From Megascapheus bottae (lineage: Eukaryota > Chordata > Mammalia > Rodentia > Geomyidae): 64,000 bases of DNA. The stretch lies in contig JANJXV010000154.1 of NCBI GenBank assembly GCA_024803745.1, forward strand, positions 1,054,001 through 1,118,000, given 5' to 3'. Both the position numbers and the translations under genes were made by a program. This document shows positions 1-11,850 of this stretch, piece after piece (the first letter of the stretch is position 1; the number at the start of each line of letters is the position of its first letter). The notes under the pieces were generated by a model, which saw nothing but the letters and a program-made list of their open reading frames with translations, searched no databases and was not told where the DNA came from.

Positions 1-49
1 ACTCTACTGCCACATAGAATTCATCATATCACCCTATGATTCTTGGTGC

Positions 50-225
50 CGGGGGTTTGGGCTAGCATGCACAAAGACCTGGTTCAGTTCCTTGGTACTA
101 CATACAAAGAAAAAGCCAGAAGTGGTGCTATGACTCAAGAAGTAGAGAGCTAGCCTTGAGAAAACCCAAGGACCATGCTCAGGCCCTGAGACCAAGCATA
201 GGATTGGGAAAAGAAAATGATTCTT
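50..225 (+). repeat. IDL-Geo-type dimeric SINE
   Basis: The left part ('gggctagcatgcacaaagac', then 'ggttcagttcc' as a B-box-like block) is ID/tRNA-like. The right part ('gccagaagtggtgctatgac' through 'caggccctgagaccaagc') is the Geo-like monomer, followed by an A-rich end. The same insertion sits at 55999-56172 in copy B, so it predates the segmental duplication. Confidence 0.8.
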
Positions 226-361
226 GATTCATTCACAAAGAATTCCATAGGTTCCACACAGGATTTAGGGTAACTAAGAATATTATTGCTCAGTACATCA
301 CAACCTGAACTTACCAATGGGGCTCAGGCTCCAACATCAATATGAAGATGCATTCACTCAC

Positions 362-451
362 CTGTGATATTCTTGTCAGAGGAATTTCCTATCCAGAGTT
401 TTGCACAGTGCTCTAGCTTGTCAATTAATACAGGTTTGGGAACACAGGGCC
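362..451 (-). CDS. KRAB-B-like exon, copy A (partial KRAB zinc-finger gene)
   Basis: On the minus strand a polypyrimidine/AG acceptor (cag at 454-452) precedes a 90 bp exon, and a consensus GTGAGT donor follows at 361-356. Read in phase 1 from the KRAB-A exon it gives residues beginning G-P-C-V-P-K-P-V-L-I-D-K-L-E. This is the usual KRAB-B/b start seen in zinc-finger genes, where the block V-P-K-P-x-L-I-x-K-L-E is common. The segment has no stop. Relative to copy B, a Glu-Pro pair before Trp has become Lys-Leu. The zinc-finger exon that would follow lies left of position 1, so whether this copy is a functional gene cannot be judged. Confidence 0.8.
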
Positions 452-599
452 CTGTAAATTAGAAACAGTAGAGAATTATTGCTTATGCTGTGTCATCATT
501 GCTTTAAGTTCGCAGACATCCTACTCACAAGTTATCTATTAAATCTTTTCTCTCATTTCTCACTGGCTCCATGGTTGACTTTTCCCCAGCTCTGGATTC

Positions 600-880
600 A
601 TTTTGTATGGCATAAACTTAGCTGTCTTGCTCAAGGCTAGAAAAATACCAGTTTGAGTCCCAGCTCCACTTCATGCATAGGTCTTCATGCATGCTAGGCA
701 AGCACTCAACCACAAAGTCAAACTCTTGACACTCCACTAACATTTTTGAGGGGTTACTTGGAGTTATAGAGTTTCATGGCAATTTTTATGCCATTGCTGG
801 CTTCAAATTAGAATTCTTAGATTTCTTAATCCTGAATATTTTAAGATTACAGGCATGAAACATTGCACCTAGTGCCAGGT
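600..880 (-). repeat. Two degraded minus-strand SINE remnants
   Basis: Positions 620-745 contain 'gcatgctaggcaagcactca', the reverse of the ID-like half. Positions 750-880 end in 'aagattacaggcatgaaaca', typical of a B1/Alu-like half read backwards. Both recur at about 56550-56830 in copy B. Confidence 0.55.
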
Positions 881-1127
881 TTCCATTATAAACTCACTGT
901 TTAGTGATTTGTAGATCCTATTTCCAATAATGATATATATTCTATTCTGGATGATTTATCCACTTACAATTACTGTGTAAGTTTGGAATGTCGTCTCCAT
1001 TAGAGGAAACATAATTTAGAACTGTTGTCAAAGTATCCTGAAGGTATCCTGAAGAATGAGTAGAAAATTAACTTAGGTTTTCTTTAGAAAGTAATGATAC
1101 TTCTCAGGGCCTGGAATCTTTCATTTA

Positions 1128-1367
<240 letters not shown>

Positions 1368-1540
1368 TTAGCACTGAGTTATAAACACACCATGTCTGGA
1401 ATTTTATTCTTTTTTTGTTGGAATTGTATTCCTTTACTTAAATCTTTAGACTTACATGAAATATTGACCTGAAAAGCTTAGGGATGGTGCCTAGGCCCAG
1501 ACTTCAAGTCCCAAGACCCACAAAAAAATAACAAGGCAAG

Positions 1541-1672
1541 CCAGGTGTTGGTGGCTCACGCCTGTCATCCTAGCTACTCAGGAGACTGAGATCTGAGGAC
1601 CATGGTTTCAAAGCCAGCCTGGCACAAAATTCCATGAGACTCCTTTCCAATTACCCACCATAAAATGTTTAA
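1541..1672 (+). repeat. B1/Alu-like SINE half
   Basis: The run 'ggtggctcacgcctgtcatc' followed by 'agctactcaggagactgaga' is the 7SL-like type of SINE start. A short Geo-type tail also precedes it at 1475-1510. It is duplicated at 57491-57622. Confidence 0.7.
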
Positions 1673-1917
1673 TGGCTTGTGGCATATCATGGTAGAGCAA
1701 TTGTGGTATCGACAGAAATAAGTCGGGGGAGTAGATTTAGGTTATAAATGGAATTATTCCATTGAAAAGGAACTACATTATATGATGACATATGCTGATA
1801 CTGAGAGAATATTGCAAAATCTTAGGGTATCAAGTAATAATACTGTGAAGTACACCCAGAATGTTAATGTTCTATGGCTGGCATAATAATCACTTGGGGA
1901 AGAAACTATTTTTTCTT

Positions 1918-2163
1918 TTTTTTTTTGGCTGGGGGATTTGTAAGGCTTGAACTCTGGGCCTGGGCACTGTTCCTGAGCTCTTCAACTCAAGGCTATCACC
2001 CTACCTATGAAGCCACAGTGCCATTTCCCATATTCTAGTGGTTAACTGTCGATGAGAGTCTCATAGATTTTCTAATGCCCAGGCTGGCTTTGAACCAAAT
2101 CTTTAGATATCAGCCTGATATCTGAGTAGCTAGGATTACAGGTAGAATTCACTGCACCTGGCA
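1918..2163 (-). repeat. Composite SINE (B1-like plus Geo-like halves), minus strand
   Basis: It starts with a poly-T tract (its A tail) and then 'gcttgaactctgggcctggg'. It ends with 'gagtagctaggattacaggt'. The reverse complement reads as a B1-like left half joined to a Geo-like right half. It is duplicated at 57868-58113. Confidence 0.75.
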
Positions 2164-3120
2164 AGAAATTTATTTCTTGCTGTTTTATACTACAAATTTA
2201 CTGTATGTTTTACTTTTTCAAAAAGACTGAGGATGACCTTTGTTCTGTATATAATGGGAAGAGGGGTAGGGAGCTGTGAGCAGAACAACTGAGGGGCAAT
2301 ACTCAGGGTAGGACAATAGCCTTAAACTAAAGAGCTCACGGCCCAAGGTCCAAGCCCCATGACTTTCCCCACTACCCCACAAAAAAAGGGAAAAAATTGG
2401 AGATTGGAGAGGATTTTCTAAAAAGAATATATAGAAATAGTAGTTCAAAATGTAGAAACAGTCATGAGAAAAATTAAAATTACAATGAAATCATTACTTT
2501 AAGTATATTAATATAAATATAGTTTTAAACAAAAAGATCCACATACACACACACAAACACACACACACACACACGCATACAAAAAAACAACTTTCAAAGT
2601 CTAACTATTACTGGGAAGGTAGTGAGAAGAAGTAGAACTTTGGAATAGTTCTGCAAGGAATATAAAACAATCAAAAATTGCGTGGAGAGTGCTAAAAAAA
2701 GTACTAAATATAGAATTACATAGAAATATGGTCCAACACTTCTATTTCTAGATTTGTACCTAATGGAAGAGAAAGCAGAGACTAGAACAAATATGTGGAG
2801 AATCCATTCACAACTATTAATAATAATCCAAAGATAGAAATATGCAAAACAATGCATTGAAAAGGAAGAATATTTTACTATATTTTACAGATGAATCTTG
2901 ATTACAGTAAACTAAAAATACAGCAGTCATAAAGGACGAGCTAGGGTATGTTTTCCCTTCCAGAGCTTCCAAGGATCAACAAACTCTTAGAGCCAAAAAG
3001 CACGATGGTTCCAGAGAATGGAGTAGAGAGGAACAGGAGCTGAATGTTTAATGATTATACATGGAAGATGAAAATTGCTCTAGATGTGTAGAATGAAGAG
3101 AGAACTGTACCCTAAACAAT
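2164..3120. other. No gene recognised; one CA microsatellite
   Basis: AT-rich sequence with short spurious reading frames and no splice-framed or conserved coding block. A CA/ACAC tract lies at about 2540-2584. The same content, with a 12 bp difference near 58400, is at 58114-59085 in copy B. Confidence 0.6.
2540..2584. repeat. (CA)n microsatellite
   Basis: Interrupted CA dinucleotide run. The copy B counterpart at about 58507-58545 is shorter, so the tract has changed length since duplication. Confidence 0.85.
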
Positions 3121-3124
3121 GGTT

Positions 3125-3670
3125 ATGTAGCCACACAGGATGGGACACACCTATACTCTCTGATCTTGGGAAACTCAAGAAGGATTTCTAGCCATCCTGG
3201 ATGCATGGAAAGATCTATCATAAAAACTAATGTGGAGGGGCTGGGAGTTTGGCATAGTTGTAGAGTGCTTGTATGAAGACGAAGGTTCAATTCCGCAGTA
3301 CCACATACACAGAAAAAAACAGAAGTAGTGCTGTGGCTCAAGTAGAAGATCACTAGGCTTGAGGAAAGCTGAAGGACAGTGCTTAAACCGAGTTTAAAAA
3401 AACCCAGAAAGCTGAGCATGATGGGGTGGTGGCTCACTTCTATAATCCTAGATACTCAGGAGGCTGAGATCTGAGGATCAAGGTTTAAAGCCATCCTGGC
3501 ACAAAAAGACCTGAGACACTTATCTCCAATTTACCTTTAGAAAATGGGAGGTGGGGCTTGGCTCCAGGGTAAGGTGGTAGCCTGGAGCTGAAGTGCTCAG
3601 GGATAGTGCCCAGGCTGAGTTCAAAATCTATGACCCACCAAAAAAACCCCAAAAAACAAAAAATAAGATG
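3125..3670 (+). repeat. Cluster of three plus-strand SINE segments
   Basis: Positions 3125-3235 are a degraded B1-like half. Positions 3238-3395 are an IDL-Geo dimer ('gtagagtgcttgtatgaaga', 'gtagtgctgtggctcaagta'). Positions 3410-3665 are a B1-like plus Geo-like composite ending in an A-rich tail. The same cluster occupies about 59085-59640 in copy B. Confidence 0.75.
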
Positions 3671-4097
3671 GAAAACAATTGGATTCTGTGAATTTTATCA
3701 GGCATATAAATGTCTTTTTTTACGGTTGAAATAACAAATTGTTTGGAAAAAAGTTTTTACCTAGAAATGTACACTACAAATGGAATTAACAACAAACACA
3801 AAATATGCAAAAGATACAAATTATCAAAATATGGGTATCCTGCTTCTGTATCTTTCACTGACTCTTGTTCAAATGAGTCACATATTCTGAATCATTTCTC
3901 CCAGTCGATATATGCCACAAGTGTTAGCTTGTACTGTACTTCTTGGGAAATCCAAAGCAAATACTAAGCAAATGTGTGTTAGATTTTGTCAACAGTGATA
4001 TTTCAAATATAAATCCCTACTCATTGCATTATTTAATATCAATGCCAGAATCTAACTTACACTGGCAGAATCTTCAATCTTTTGAGAATCTTCAAAA
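3671..4097. other. Unique sequence up to the L1 array edge
   Basis: No gene or repeat recognised. It ends with two close repeats of 'aatcttcaa' just before the L1 begins. The identical junction exists in copy B at about 60061/60062. Confidence 0.6.
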
Positions 4098-4440
4098 GGG
4101 TGTGTAAATATTTAGGATCGTTATGTCTTCCGGGAGGAAAGATCCCTTTAGTAGTATGTAGTAACCTTCTTTGTATTTTCTTACTAATTTTAGTTTGAAG
4201 TCTATTGTATCTGATATGAGGATGGCAACTCTAGCCTGTTTATGGGGGCAGTTAGCTTGATAGAGTTTATTCCAACCTCTCACTTTCAAAAGATGATTGT
4301 TTTTGGGTAAGATGTGTCTCTTGAAGTCAGCAGAACTCTGGCTCTTGCTTTTTGATCCAACTAGACAACCTATGCCGTTTAATTGGAGAGTTAAGTCCAT
4401 TGATATTGAGAGTTAGGATTGAGAGATATTTATTAGTTCC
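4098..4440 (-). pseudogene. L1-a ORF2 fragment (start of endonuclease domain)
   Basis: The minus-strand translation shows the block V-A-I-L-I-S-D-T-I-D-F-K and the stretch ending I-T-I-L-N-I-Y-T-P, both typical of the L1 apurinic/apyrimidinic-like endonuclease. The reading stops at the array edge, so the later SDH catalytic block, the reverse transcriptase and the C-terminal domain are missing. It cannot encode a working enzyme. Confidence 0.85.
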
Positions 4441-4677
4441 TACCATTTTAAAAAGCTTTTAGTAGGGCCTGTGTCTTGACAGTTCTTGTGGTCCTTAGAT
4501 GGTATGCTGTTTAGGTGCCACTTCTTTCCCTATATTGCATTTATTTTGGTTTTCTATGTATAGAGCATCTTTGAGAATTCTCTGTAGTGTTGGATTTGTT
4601 TCGACATATTGTTGCAGCTTTTCCCTGGAATGGAATGTTTTTATTTTTCCCTCAGTTATGAATGAGAGCTTAGCTGG

Positions 4678-5677
4678 CTACAGTATTCTTGGTTGGTAGT
4701 TATTTGATATAAGGGCATGACATATATGCTTCCAGTCACTTCGTGCTTGCATGGTCTCTGCTGAGAAATCTGGGGTTATTCTGATTGGTTTGCCTTTGTA
4801 GGTTACTGATCCCTTTTCCCTGGCTGCCTGTAGGATCTTTCCTTTCGTTTCTATTGATCCAGTTCGGATCACAATGTGGCGGTGGCATGTTCTTTTCTGG
4901 TCAGGTCTGTTTGGGGTTCTAAAAGCTTCTCGTATCTGGATGGGCCTGCCCTTCTGGATATTTGGGAAATTCTCTGAGATGATTCCCTGAAGTATATTTC
5001 CAATACCATTGACCTCTTTCTCCACGCCCTCCTCAATACCAACTAGCCTTAAATTAGGCTTCCTAATTGTATCTTGGACCTCCTGAAGCGCTCTCTCATA
5101 TTTCCTAGATTTGGATTGACTCATTTTCTGTTCTTTATAATACCTAAATTATCTTCAGCCACGGAAATTCTCTCCTCTGCAATGTCTAACCTGCTACCAA
5201 AGCTATCTACTTTATTTTTCATCTCCCTTGCTTCTAATTGCTCACTTTTGATGCCTTGCATCCCTTGTTTTAGATCATGTATGGATTTCTTTATCTCCTT
5301 GATTTCCTTTTGAGTGGTTAGCTCAGTAGCTTTATTTTCTTTGGACATTTGCTGGAGTTTGGTCACGTTTTTATTTGTGGATTCTTTGAAATCATCCATC
5401 TTTCTTTGAAAAACCTTTAATATGGCCTCCTTTATGGCTTCTTCTTTTTCACTTATCACCTTGTTTTTGCTTTCCTCTTGTTCAGGTATGGCTTCCTCCA
5501 TTATCTATTTCTTTATATTTTCACATTTTTCATTAATGATGTTTATCAATTGCATTTGTGTAGCAATTGGAAGACTCTCCTCTAGGTTTGCCAGTGACTG
5601 TTCCATTGTCTGTTTACATTGGGTGGGGGATGTTGTTTCTTGATTTGACATTTTTCTTGAGTTTCTTGTTCTGCCCA
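4678..5677 (-). pseudogene. L1-a ORF1 (RNA-binding protein), broken
   Basis: L1 ORF1 protein is a trimeric nucleic-acid chaperone that coats L1 RNA. The N-terminal half (5121-5677) is rich in E/K/Q heptads, consistent with the coiled coil. The C-terminal half (4678-5124) carries the RRM-like block K-P-N-L-R-L-V-G-I-E-E and the end block S-D-W-K-H-I-C-H-A-L. The halves are in different frames, meeting at 5121-5124, a break shared by the units. This copy also has a private in-frame TAG near 5505 where other copies read a Glu codon. Confidence 0.88.
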
Positions 5678-6237
5678 TTTGAAAATGGGAGCAAGATTAC
5701 TACTAAATACGATTATAGTTTTTCAGATATAACCAACCTAGACCTCTGTAGCTGGCAGACACTAGATGTTCACAAGTTTTGATTGGTATTATCACTCTTT
5801 CTTTTTGTGCACTTACAGACCAGCCTAATACAACCACTGATAAGCGATTTATACCCAAAACAATAAGCCTCTCAATCCAATCTCTATTGTCTTTAAGTCC
5901 CTCTGAGCCTAGAGAATAATTAACCACCTACATATACAATATTGCTGAACAGCCATCAAGTGTAGATCCGTGCAGTATAAGGGTTGAAAGACGAGCAGAG
6001 GTCCAGAGATAGAAAAAAAGAATGAGAGAGGTCAGGGGAGGTGCAAGAGGATTAACGTAGGAGTGTAAGAATATTGTAGTAAAGAAGAAAAGTTATTGCA
6101 TAAGGATAACTGACATAAGTTGGTAAGTAGGTAGCATATTTGAGTACAAAGTTTGGAAAGTATTAGAATAAAACTTATGTGTTGCTGCACGACTAGCTCT
6201 TAGCCCAACCAGTGGCCTCACAGTGGACCATGGGATG

Positions 6238-7609
6238 GATCTGTTTTTCTTGTCTACGTTGAGGGAAAGGGGTATTTCACAAGATGCATAAGCGAAGATT
6301 TCAGAAGCAAATGCTGTGAGTGAATTAGCTCGTAAAAAGCATTTTTATTTTCTTTTATCTTTCTGCCAGTCTTGGGGCTTGAATTCAGGGCCTGAGCACT
6401 GTCCTCGGGTTTTCTCAAGTCTAGCCCTCTGCCACTTGAGCCACAGTGCCACATCTAGATTTTCTATCTATGTGGTACTGAGCAATCAAACCCAGATCTT
6501 CACGGATGCTAGGCAAGCACTCTACCACTATAGCAAACTCTCAACCCTGACATAGTAATTATAAAGTCATCATCATCATCATCATATCCAAATATCCTTT
6601 CTCCTACAAAGAATGAACACTTAACTGTGTCTAATGCTTTTTTTTAATTTCCCTAATTCTTCTGTGTTTTTCCCTCTTGCATTTTTTACACATGACAGCA
6701 AAGCTAATCATCAGGAAAAAATTGATTAGGATACAGAAACCTGATAATATCCTAGTAGATTGACGTCAAAAATATGTGCAAGATGCCCTGTGTGTTTGAC
6801 CTAGTGGGAGAGTCCTTGGCTACCAAGCAGTAAGCCTCAGGTTTGATTCCTCATTACCACATACATAGAAAACGCTGCAAGTGGTGCTGTGGCTCGGTGG
6901 GACAGCTAAAGCCTAAAGAAAGCCCAAGAACAATGTTCACACTCTGAGGTCAAGTCCCAAGACTAGCAAAAACAAAAAAAATTCGACAAGGGGCAAAATG
7001 CAGGCAGAGAAGGCACTGTGAAGCAAATGTTTTGTAAAGGATGAGGGCAATATTGACCCTTAAGTTTGGATCTTACCTAAGAAAGGCTCCTTGAGCCTGA
7101 GACCAGACTGGTAGTTGGGCCTAGTGGAAGACATTGGGATTGGACAAATAAGGTGTGCTGTATACTACATCCACATGTATATTGTGAGACTGGAGGAGAG
7201 ATTCAGCCTCCAGTATGTCTTTGGTGAGGTCTTTTGTGAGCAAGGATCTTTGGTCATTGGGCCCTGAAAGGTGACCCTGCCTCCCTCACAATGGAACAGA
7301 ATATGGAACCCTGGTAACCAAGCCACTGTAACTAACAACCAGCTCAAGCCAGCTCACTTGGCCTGTGGCTCAGGAGGAAGAAAGATGTTGCTGTGCTGTT
7401 GCCAAAGGTCAGGAAACTCGAGTCTCAGGCATGGAAGTTGTGGATGTCTTACTCGAAGATGTACATGCTAGATCATTGCCAAGCCACAAATCCAGTATAA
7501 CAGAACTTTCTCTAAGAAGAAGGCCAGGAAAATCCAGGGCAACCAGATGAGGTAAATTTCTAAGAAGAAATGTATTTGACCCCATCATCCTCCCCACACA
7601 CTACAACTT
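6238..7609 (+). repeat. Array spacer 1: captured fragment of the RalGDS-like locus
   Basis: This non-L1 segment recurs at 13631-14984, 21031-22397, 28450-29850 and 62764-64000. Its reverse complement aligns along its length with 44052-45413. In order it holds: a short unique start, a minus-strand Geo/ID SINE, an ATC repeat, unique sequence, a plus-strand IDL-Geo SINE, and a conserved stretch (about 7070-7560) matching the 5' exon region of the decayed RalGDS-like gene. That last stretch has small open frames of 60-66 codons on both strands and a GTAAAT donor-like site at about 7551. Coding potential is unproven. Confidence 0.85.
6357..6985. repeat. SINE pair in spacer 1
   Basis: A minus-strand Geo/ID dimer (6357-6556, 'gcttgaattcagggcctgag' to 'ctaggcaagcactctaccac') and a plus-strand IDL-Geo dimer (about 6790-6985). 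Both are also at the paralogous 44670-45285 site, so they predate capture. Equivalent pairs lie at 13750-14360, 21150-21778, 28570-29230 and 62885-63510. An (ATC)n tract of about 22 bp follows the first SINE at 6569-6590. Confidence 0.8.
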
Positions 7610-8025
7610 TCTTTTTTTTCATTTTTTTATTGTAATTAGTAAAAGGGTTAGATGATATTTGCCAGATAGAAGGTGCATTAATTCACATACATTGATACCC
7701 TTTCACATGTCTTGGTACCCATTTCCCTCCAACCCAACACCCCCCACCCGTCTTGGTTTTCCCCCATTCCCTATCAAATTTCAAATATCCAAATACAAAT
7801 AAATTCAATATATCAGATAACAAAGTGAGATACTATACCAATATGGGATAACCAAGGGACAGCAAGCGAGATGAGAGACAACATAGTACATTAAGGACAA
7901 CAATCATTCATTATATGGCTTTTGTGTCAATATCCTGGAGGTCCTTTCAATTAGCTTCACATTATATGGCCTTATATATGGCCTTTTGCTCTATTGCCAA
8001 TCTCTGCTAGTAGAGCCCAAGGTTT

Positions 8026-11000
8026 CTACTGATTATGACGAATGAGGGAAAACACTGAGCCTAAGTTCCTTTGAGTCTGGCTTACTTCACTTAATAGGAT
8101 TTGTTCTATGTCTTTCCATTTCCTAACAAATGGGGCGATGTCATTCTTTCTGACAGCAGCATAGAATTCCATTGTGTACAAATACCACAACTTGTTGATC
8201 CACTCATCAACTGAGGGACATCTGGATTGGTTCCATATCTTTGCTATGGAGAATAGTGCTGCAATGAACATTGTTGTGCTAGTGGGTTTAGTATGCCCTT
8301 GTTTCTGGATTGTTGGGTAAATGCTGGGTCATAGGGGATTTGTATGTTTAGTGTTTTGAGGCACTGCCGCACTGCTTTCCATAGTGGTTGAACGAGTTTG
8401 CACTCCCACCAACAGTGTAGTAGTGATCCCTCCTGACCACGTCCCCTCCAGCATCTGTTGTCATTCGTTTTCCTGATCCTGGCCATTCTAACTGGAGTTA
8501 GGTGGAATCTTAGACTTGTTTTGATTTGCATTTCTTTTATGACCAGAGATGTTGAGCATTTCTTCATGTGTCTATAGGCCATTGTTGTTTCTTCTTCAGA
8601 GAAGACTCTCTTTAAGTCTTTGGCCCATTTTGTAATGGGATGGGTGTTACTTTGGAGGTTAGTTTTGGAGTGATTCAATTTTTTGAGTTGTTGATATATT
8701 TTAGATATGAGGCCTTGTTCCGTTGTTTGGGTGGTGAAGATCTTCTCCCACTCTGTAGGCTTCCTGATTAGTTTACTAGCTATATCCGTTGCCATACAAA
8801 AGCTCTGCAGTTTAATGCAGTCCCACTTATCCAGCCTTTCTCTGATTTGTTGTGATTCTTGGTCCTTATTAAGAAAGTTTCGACCTGTACCAAGGAGGCC
8901 TAGTGTATCTCCTATTCCTTCCTGTAAACTTTTCAGTGTGTCAGCTTTTACCTCCATGTCTTTGATCCATTTGGAGTTAATTCTAGTGCAAGGTGACAAA
9001 GAAGGATCCAATTTTAGTTTTCTGCAGGTGTTTAACCAGTTCTGCCAGCACAACTTGTTGAAGAGGCTATCTTTCTTCCATTCTATTTTTTTGGCTCCCT
9101 GGTCAAAGATTAGGTGGCCATAGGTCTGTGGTTTAATATCTGGGTCCGCAGTTCTACTCCATTGGACTTCAGGCCTGTTCTTGTGCCAGTACCAAGCTGT
9201 TTTGAGAATTATAGCTCTGTAATAGAGCCTTAAGTTTGGAATTGAAATTCCTCCAGCGCTGTTCTTTCTGCTAAGAAGTGTTTTTGCTATACGGGGTCTT
9301 TTATTATTCCATATGAAATTTTGAATTGCCTCTTGTATGTCTTTAAAGAATGACATTGGGATGTTGATGGGTATTACATTGAATTTGTAGACAGCCCTTG
9401 GCAAGATTGTCATTTTCACAATGTTGACTCTTCCAATCCAGGAGCATGGGAGGTTTTTCCATTTCCTTAGTTCTGATTTACTTTCCTTTTTTAGGGTTTT
9501 AAAGTTTTCATCTAAACGGTCCTTTACATTCTTAGTTAAGCTAATTGCTAGGTACTTTATTTTCTTTGAGGCTATTGTGAAAGGATTTTCTTTCCTGATT
9601 ATTGCCTCGTTCCTCTCAGTGTTGGCGTAAAGTAAGGCAGTTGATTTGTGAGGGGTGATTTTATGGCCTGCTACCCTTCCAAAGCTTTGAATCAGCTCAA
9701 GGAGCTTGGGAGTAGAGTCTGTAGGATTCTTTAAATACAGAATCATGTCATCTGCAAAGAGGGATAGTTTTATTTCCTCTTTCCCTACTTGGATCCCCTT
9801 TATGCTTGCTTCTTGCCATATTGCACTGCCTAGGAATTCTAGTACTATGTTAAAAAGGAGTGGAGAGAGTGGGCATCCTTGTCTCGTTCCTGATTTTAGA
9901 GGGAATAGCTTTAGATTTTCACCATTAAGTATAATACTAGCAGTGGGTTTCTCATACACAGCCTTTATTACATTGAGAAATGTTCCATGGATTCCTAGTT
10001 TCTCCACATCTTGTAACATAAAGGGGTTTTGGATCTTGTGAAATGCCTTTTCCGCATCTATTGAGACAATCATGTGATTTTATCCCTGCTCCTGTTGATG
10101 TGTTGAATTATATTAATTGATTTGTGTATGTTGAACCAGCTTTGCCTCCCTGTGATGAATCCAGTTTGATCATAGTGTATATTTTTTTGATGAGTTGTTG
10201 TAGGCGGTTGGACAATATTTTGTTGAGAAGTTTTGCATCGATGTTCATCAAAGAAATGGGTCTACCGATCTCTTTCTTTGATGAATCTCTGTCTGGTTTG
10301 GGGATGAGGGATATGCTGGCTTCACAGAATCAGTTTAGTAAAGAACCTTCATTTTCAATTTCGTTGAAGAGCTTGAGGAGTATTGGTGTGAGCTCTGCTT
10401 TGAAGACCTTATAGAATTCAGCTGTGAATCCATCTGGCCCTGGGCTCTTTTTAAGTGGAAGTTGTCTAATTTCCATTTCTATTTCAGAGCTTGAAATAGG
10501 CCTGTTGAGTTGGGTTAGCTCTTCTTGGTTCAGTGTGTGTATGTTAATATTGTCTAGGAATTCATCCATTTCTTCTAGATTCTCAAATTTGTTGGCGTAA
10601 AGGTTTGAGAAGTATTCCCTCATGATATTCTGGATCTTGGTAATTTCTGTCGTGATATTACCATTTTCATCTGCGATTTTGTTTATTTCGATATGCTCTC
10701 TTCTTTTTTTGGTAAGATTTGCTAAGGGCTTGTCAATTTTGTTAATTCTTTCAAGAACCAACTCCTTGTTTTGTTGATTCTTTCTATAGTTTTTTTTTAT
10801 TCCAAATCATTTAATTCTGCTTTGATTTTAATAATTTGCTTTCTCCTAATGGGTTTAGGGTTGGTTTCTTGCGCTTTTTCCATGAGGTTAAGGTGAGACA
10901 TTAACTAGTTGGTTTGCCATTTTTCCAACTTGCTGTTGTAGGCACTCCATGCTATAAATTTTCCTCTGAGGACTGCCTTTGTTGTGTCCCTAAGGAGTTG

Positions 11001-11850
11001 ATATTTGTGTGCTCCTTATTGTTAAATTTCATAAACAGTTGGATATCTGTTCTGATCTCTTCGATTACCCATTGTTTTTGATTCAACAATGTGTGGTTCA
11101 GTCTCCATGAGTTACAGGGTTTTCTTTGGTGGAGATGTGTGTTCAGCTCCAATTTGATGCCTTTGTGGTCTGAGAGTGTGCATGGAATAATTTCAGTGTT
11201 TCTGAATCTGTCCAGGTTTGCTTTATGGCCTAAGATGTGGTCTATTTTGGAAAATGTTCCATGTGCTACTGAGAAAAAAGTATATTGTGGTATTACTGGG
11301 TGGAATATTCTGCAGATGTCTGTTAGATCTAGTTGGTCTATATAGTTGTTCAGTTCTAAGGTTTCTCTTTTAAGTTTTTGCCTTGTTGATCTGTCCATAG
11401 GTGAGAGTGGTGTGTTAAACTCACCAACAATCACTGTATTTCGATCTATGTATGGTTTCAGTGTAAGTAAAGTTTGCTTGATGAAGGTTGGAGCTCCGGG
11501 ATTGGGTGTGTAAATATTTAGGATCGTTATGTCTTCCTGGAGGAAAGATCCCTTTAGTTGTATGTAGTAACCTTCTTTGTCTTTTCTTACAATTTTAGTT
11601 TGAAGTCTGTTGTATCTCATATGAGCATGGCAACTCCAGCCTGTTTATGGGGGCAGTTAGCTTGATAGAGTTTATTCCAACTTCTCACTTTCAAAAGATG
11701 ATTGTTTTTGGGTAAGATGTGTCTCTTGAAGACAGCAGAACGATGGCTCTTGCTTTTTGATCCAACTATACAGCCTATGACGTTCAATTGGAGAGTTCAG
11801 TCCATTGATATTGAGAGTTAGGATTGAGAAATATTTATTAGTTCCTAGCA
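8026..11850 (-). pseudogene. L1-b ORF2 (endonuclease/reverse transcriptase), frameshifted
   Basis: ORF2 protein nicks target DNA and reverse transcribes L1 RNA. Visible blocks in order are: endonuclease with T-L-S-D-H-K-G (10952-11620), pre-RT segment with K-K-S-P-G-P-D-G-F (10330-10761), RT with [18 protein letters not shown] and [10 protein letters not shown] (8244-10073), and a C-terminal Cys-rich L-H-C-W-W-E-C-K block. The three segments use three different frames in the same phase order as L1-d. A private 16 bp deletion near 8318 splits off the last 81 residues (8026-8271). Confidence 0.92.

Larger units (their letters stand above)
4098..6237 (-). mobile_element. L1-a: 3'-truncated LINE-1 at the array edge
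   Basis: It contains the L1 5' UTR (about 5678-6237), ORF1, and only the start of the ORF2 endonuclease domain. Normal L1 insertions lose their 5' end. This copy instead lacks everything downstream of the first part of ORF2 (its 3' side), so the break at 4098 must come from recombination or deletion. The same break is present in copy B. Confidence 0.9.

Noticed and set aside
7165..7597. Five short open frames repeated identically in each spacer, which look conserved
   Set aside because: Their preservation is explained by recent duplication of the units. Frames overlap on both strands, so repeat identity is not evidence of selection.
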